Source: Porphyra umbilicalis (taxonomy: Eukaryota > Rhodophyta > Bangiophyceae > Bangiales > Bangiaceae). Taken from it: a DNA stretch of 64,000 nt. Numbering within the stretch: the stretch's first letter is position 1; each line of letters starts with the position of its first letter. The stretch spans positions 62,001 through 126,000 of the forward strand of contig KV918988.1 in the NCBI GenBank assembly GCA_002049455.2, written 5' to 3'. The position numbers and the translations under genes are program-made. This document shows positions 63,041 to 64,000 of this stretch, one piece after another. The notes under the pieces were generated by a model, which saw only the letters and a program-made list of their open reading frames with translations, had not been told where the DNA came from and searched no databases.

Positions 63041-64000
63041 TGCTGATGGTGGGTGGCTTGGCGATGGGCTGACTGTTCGTGGGGGTGCTACGTAGTAGTG
63101 GGCGGGTATCTGTCAGGAGGTGGGCTGGTGGCAGCGCGCGGACGGCGCGCAGGGGGTGGCCAGACGGTGGCAAGGCGGTGGCCTGGTGGCGGGCAGGCGG
63201 TTGGTTGGCGGTGGGCTGGCGGTAGGAAAGTGGGCGGCGGGCGGTGGGGTGGTGGGGGGTAGGCTGTGCGCTGGTCGCAGGTAGGCATTGGGTCGTCGGC
63301 GGGGAAGTGGCGGCGGGTTCACGGCGGCAAGGTGGTGGATCGGCAGTGCGCAAGTGGCGCCGGGCTGGCGGCGGCAAGGCGGGGCCTCCGCGGACGGCAA
63401 GCGGGAGCAGGCTGGCGGCGCCAAGGCGGTGGATCGCGGTGCGCACGTGGCGGCAGGCTGGCGGCGGCAAGGCGGGGCGTCCGCGGCGTGCAAGAGGGGA
63501 CGGGCTGGCGGCGGCAAGGCGGCGGATCGGCGCCGCGCAAGGGGCGGCGGGCTGGCGGCGGGCAGGCGGTGGATCAGTGGGAGGGAATTTGCGGGGGGCC
63601 GACGGCGGGCGGGCGCGGGGTCGGCGGCGGGCAAGTGGTGGCGGGCTGACGGCGGCGAGACAGGGTGTCGGTGGTGAGTAGTCGGTGTTCTGGTGGCGGA
63701 TACGTCGGGGGCGGGCGGCTGGTTGGTGGCGGGCGAGTGGGAATCAAGCGAGTGCGGGGCAAGAGGAGGGCAAGTGGCGTCCAAGTGACGGGCAAGTGGC
63801 AGGCAGATGGCGGGCTGGCGGCAAGCAGGAGGCGACCAAGTGGCGGGCGGGCGGACTGGTGATAGGAGCCTGTGGGTGGGGTGGTCGGGGGCTGGGGGGG
63901 GAGGCGTGGGGGGGGGAGGTAGGGACGGTTGGGGGGGCGGCAGCGTCGGAGTCGTGGGGGGCAGCCCCTGGAAGCCCCCGGAAGCGCAATATACACCATC
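63041..64000. repeat. G-rich array with about 46-48-bp units, running to the window end
   Basis: GGCTGGCGGCGGCAAGGCGG recurs near 63363, 63411, 63457, 63503 and 63551, with units of 46-48 bases. Flanking DNA to 63990 is built of similar GGCGGGC and GTGGCGGGC words without strict period. Overlapping frames on both strands are by-products. Confidence 0.8.

Overview
This is GC-rich eukaryotic nuclear DNA. Spliceosomal introns, RRM, LUC7 and Enhancer-of-zeste proteins, and Copia, Harbinger and Tc1/mariner transposons leave no doubt that it is a eukaryote. The proteins are full of Ala, Gly, Arg and Pro homopolymers, genes sit in islands between repeats, and minisatellites are dense. A GC-rich alga fits. 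A bangiophycean red alga (Porphyra/Pyropia type) is my leading guess, but nothing in the sequence proves it.

Layout: 0.6-4.9 kb holds a decayed Ty1/Copia element on the minus strand, interrupted by a 460-bp inverted-repeat element whose second copy lies at 9.4-9.9 kb. From 5 to 10 kb there are only weak ORFs and a 21-bp minisatellite. At 10.9-19 kb lies a gene island: a two-RRM hnRNP-like gene (plus strand, one 1,004-bp intron), a convergent LUC7-family U1 snRNP gene (minus strand) with a WW-like domain between its zinc fingers, and a weak plus-strand ORF. From 19 to 31 kb the DNA is mostly repeats: a Harbinger transposase relic carrying two nested insertions, several minisatellites, and a G-rich tract. 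A large transposon-like protein gene with DDE-type motifs (minus strand) occupies 31.4-34.5 kb. At 34.5-40 kb there are palindromes and a 614-bp unit repeated three times. A full-length Tc1/mariner-like transposase lies at 40.2-41.3 kb. A 34-bp minisatellite with higher-order structure fills 46.2-48.2 kb.

The second gene island, 48.4-59 kb, has a U1-type zinc-finger gene (minus) divergent from an F-box gene (plus), then an E(z)-type SET histone methyltransferase (minus) and an unrecognised Cys/His-rich gene (minus). The right end (59-64 kb) has a 1.42-kb element with 19-bp perfect inverted repeats, followed by G-rich tandem arrays.

The host genes suggest RNA processing (hnRNP, LUC7) and chromatin or protein-turnover functions (E(z), F-box, zinc finger), but I see no operon-like system. 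Several host reading frames break exactly at long G or C runs. Together this points to homopolymer errors in the assembly rather than pseudogenes.
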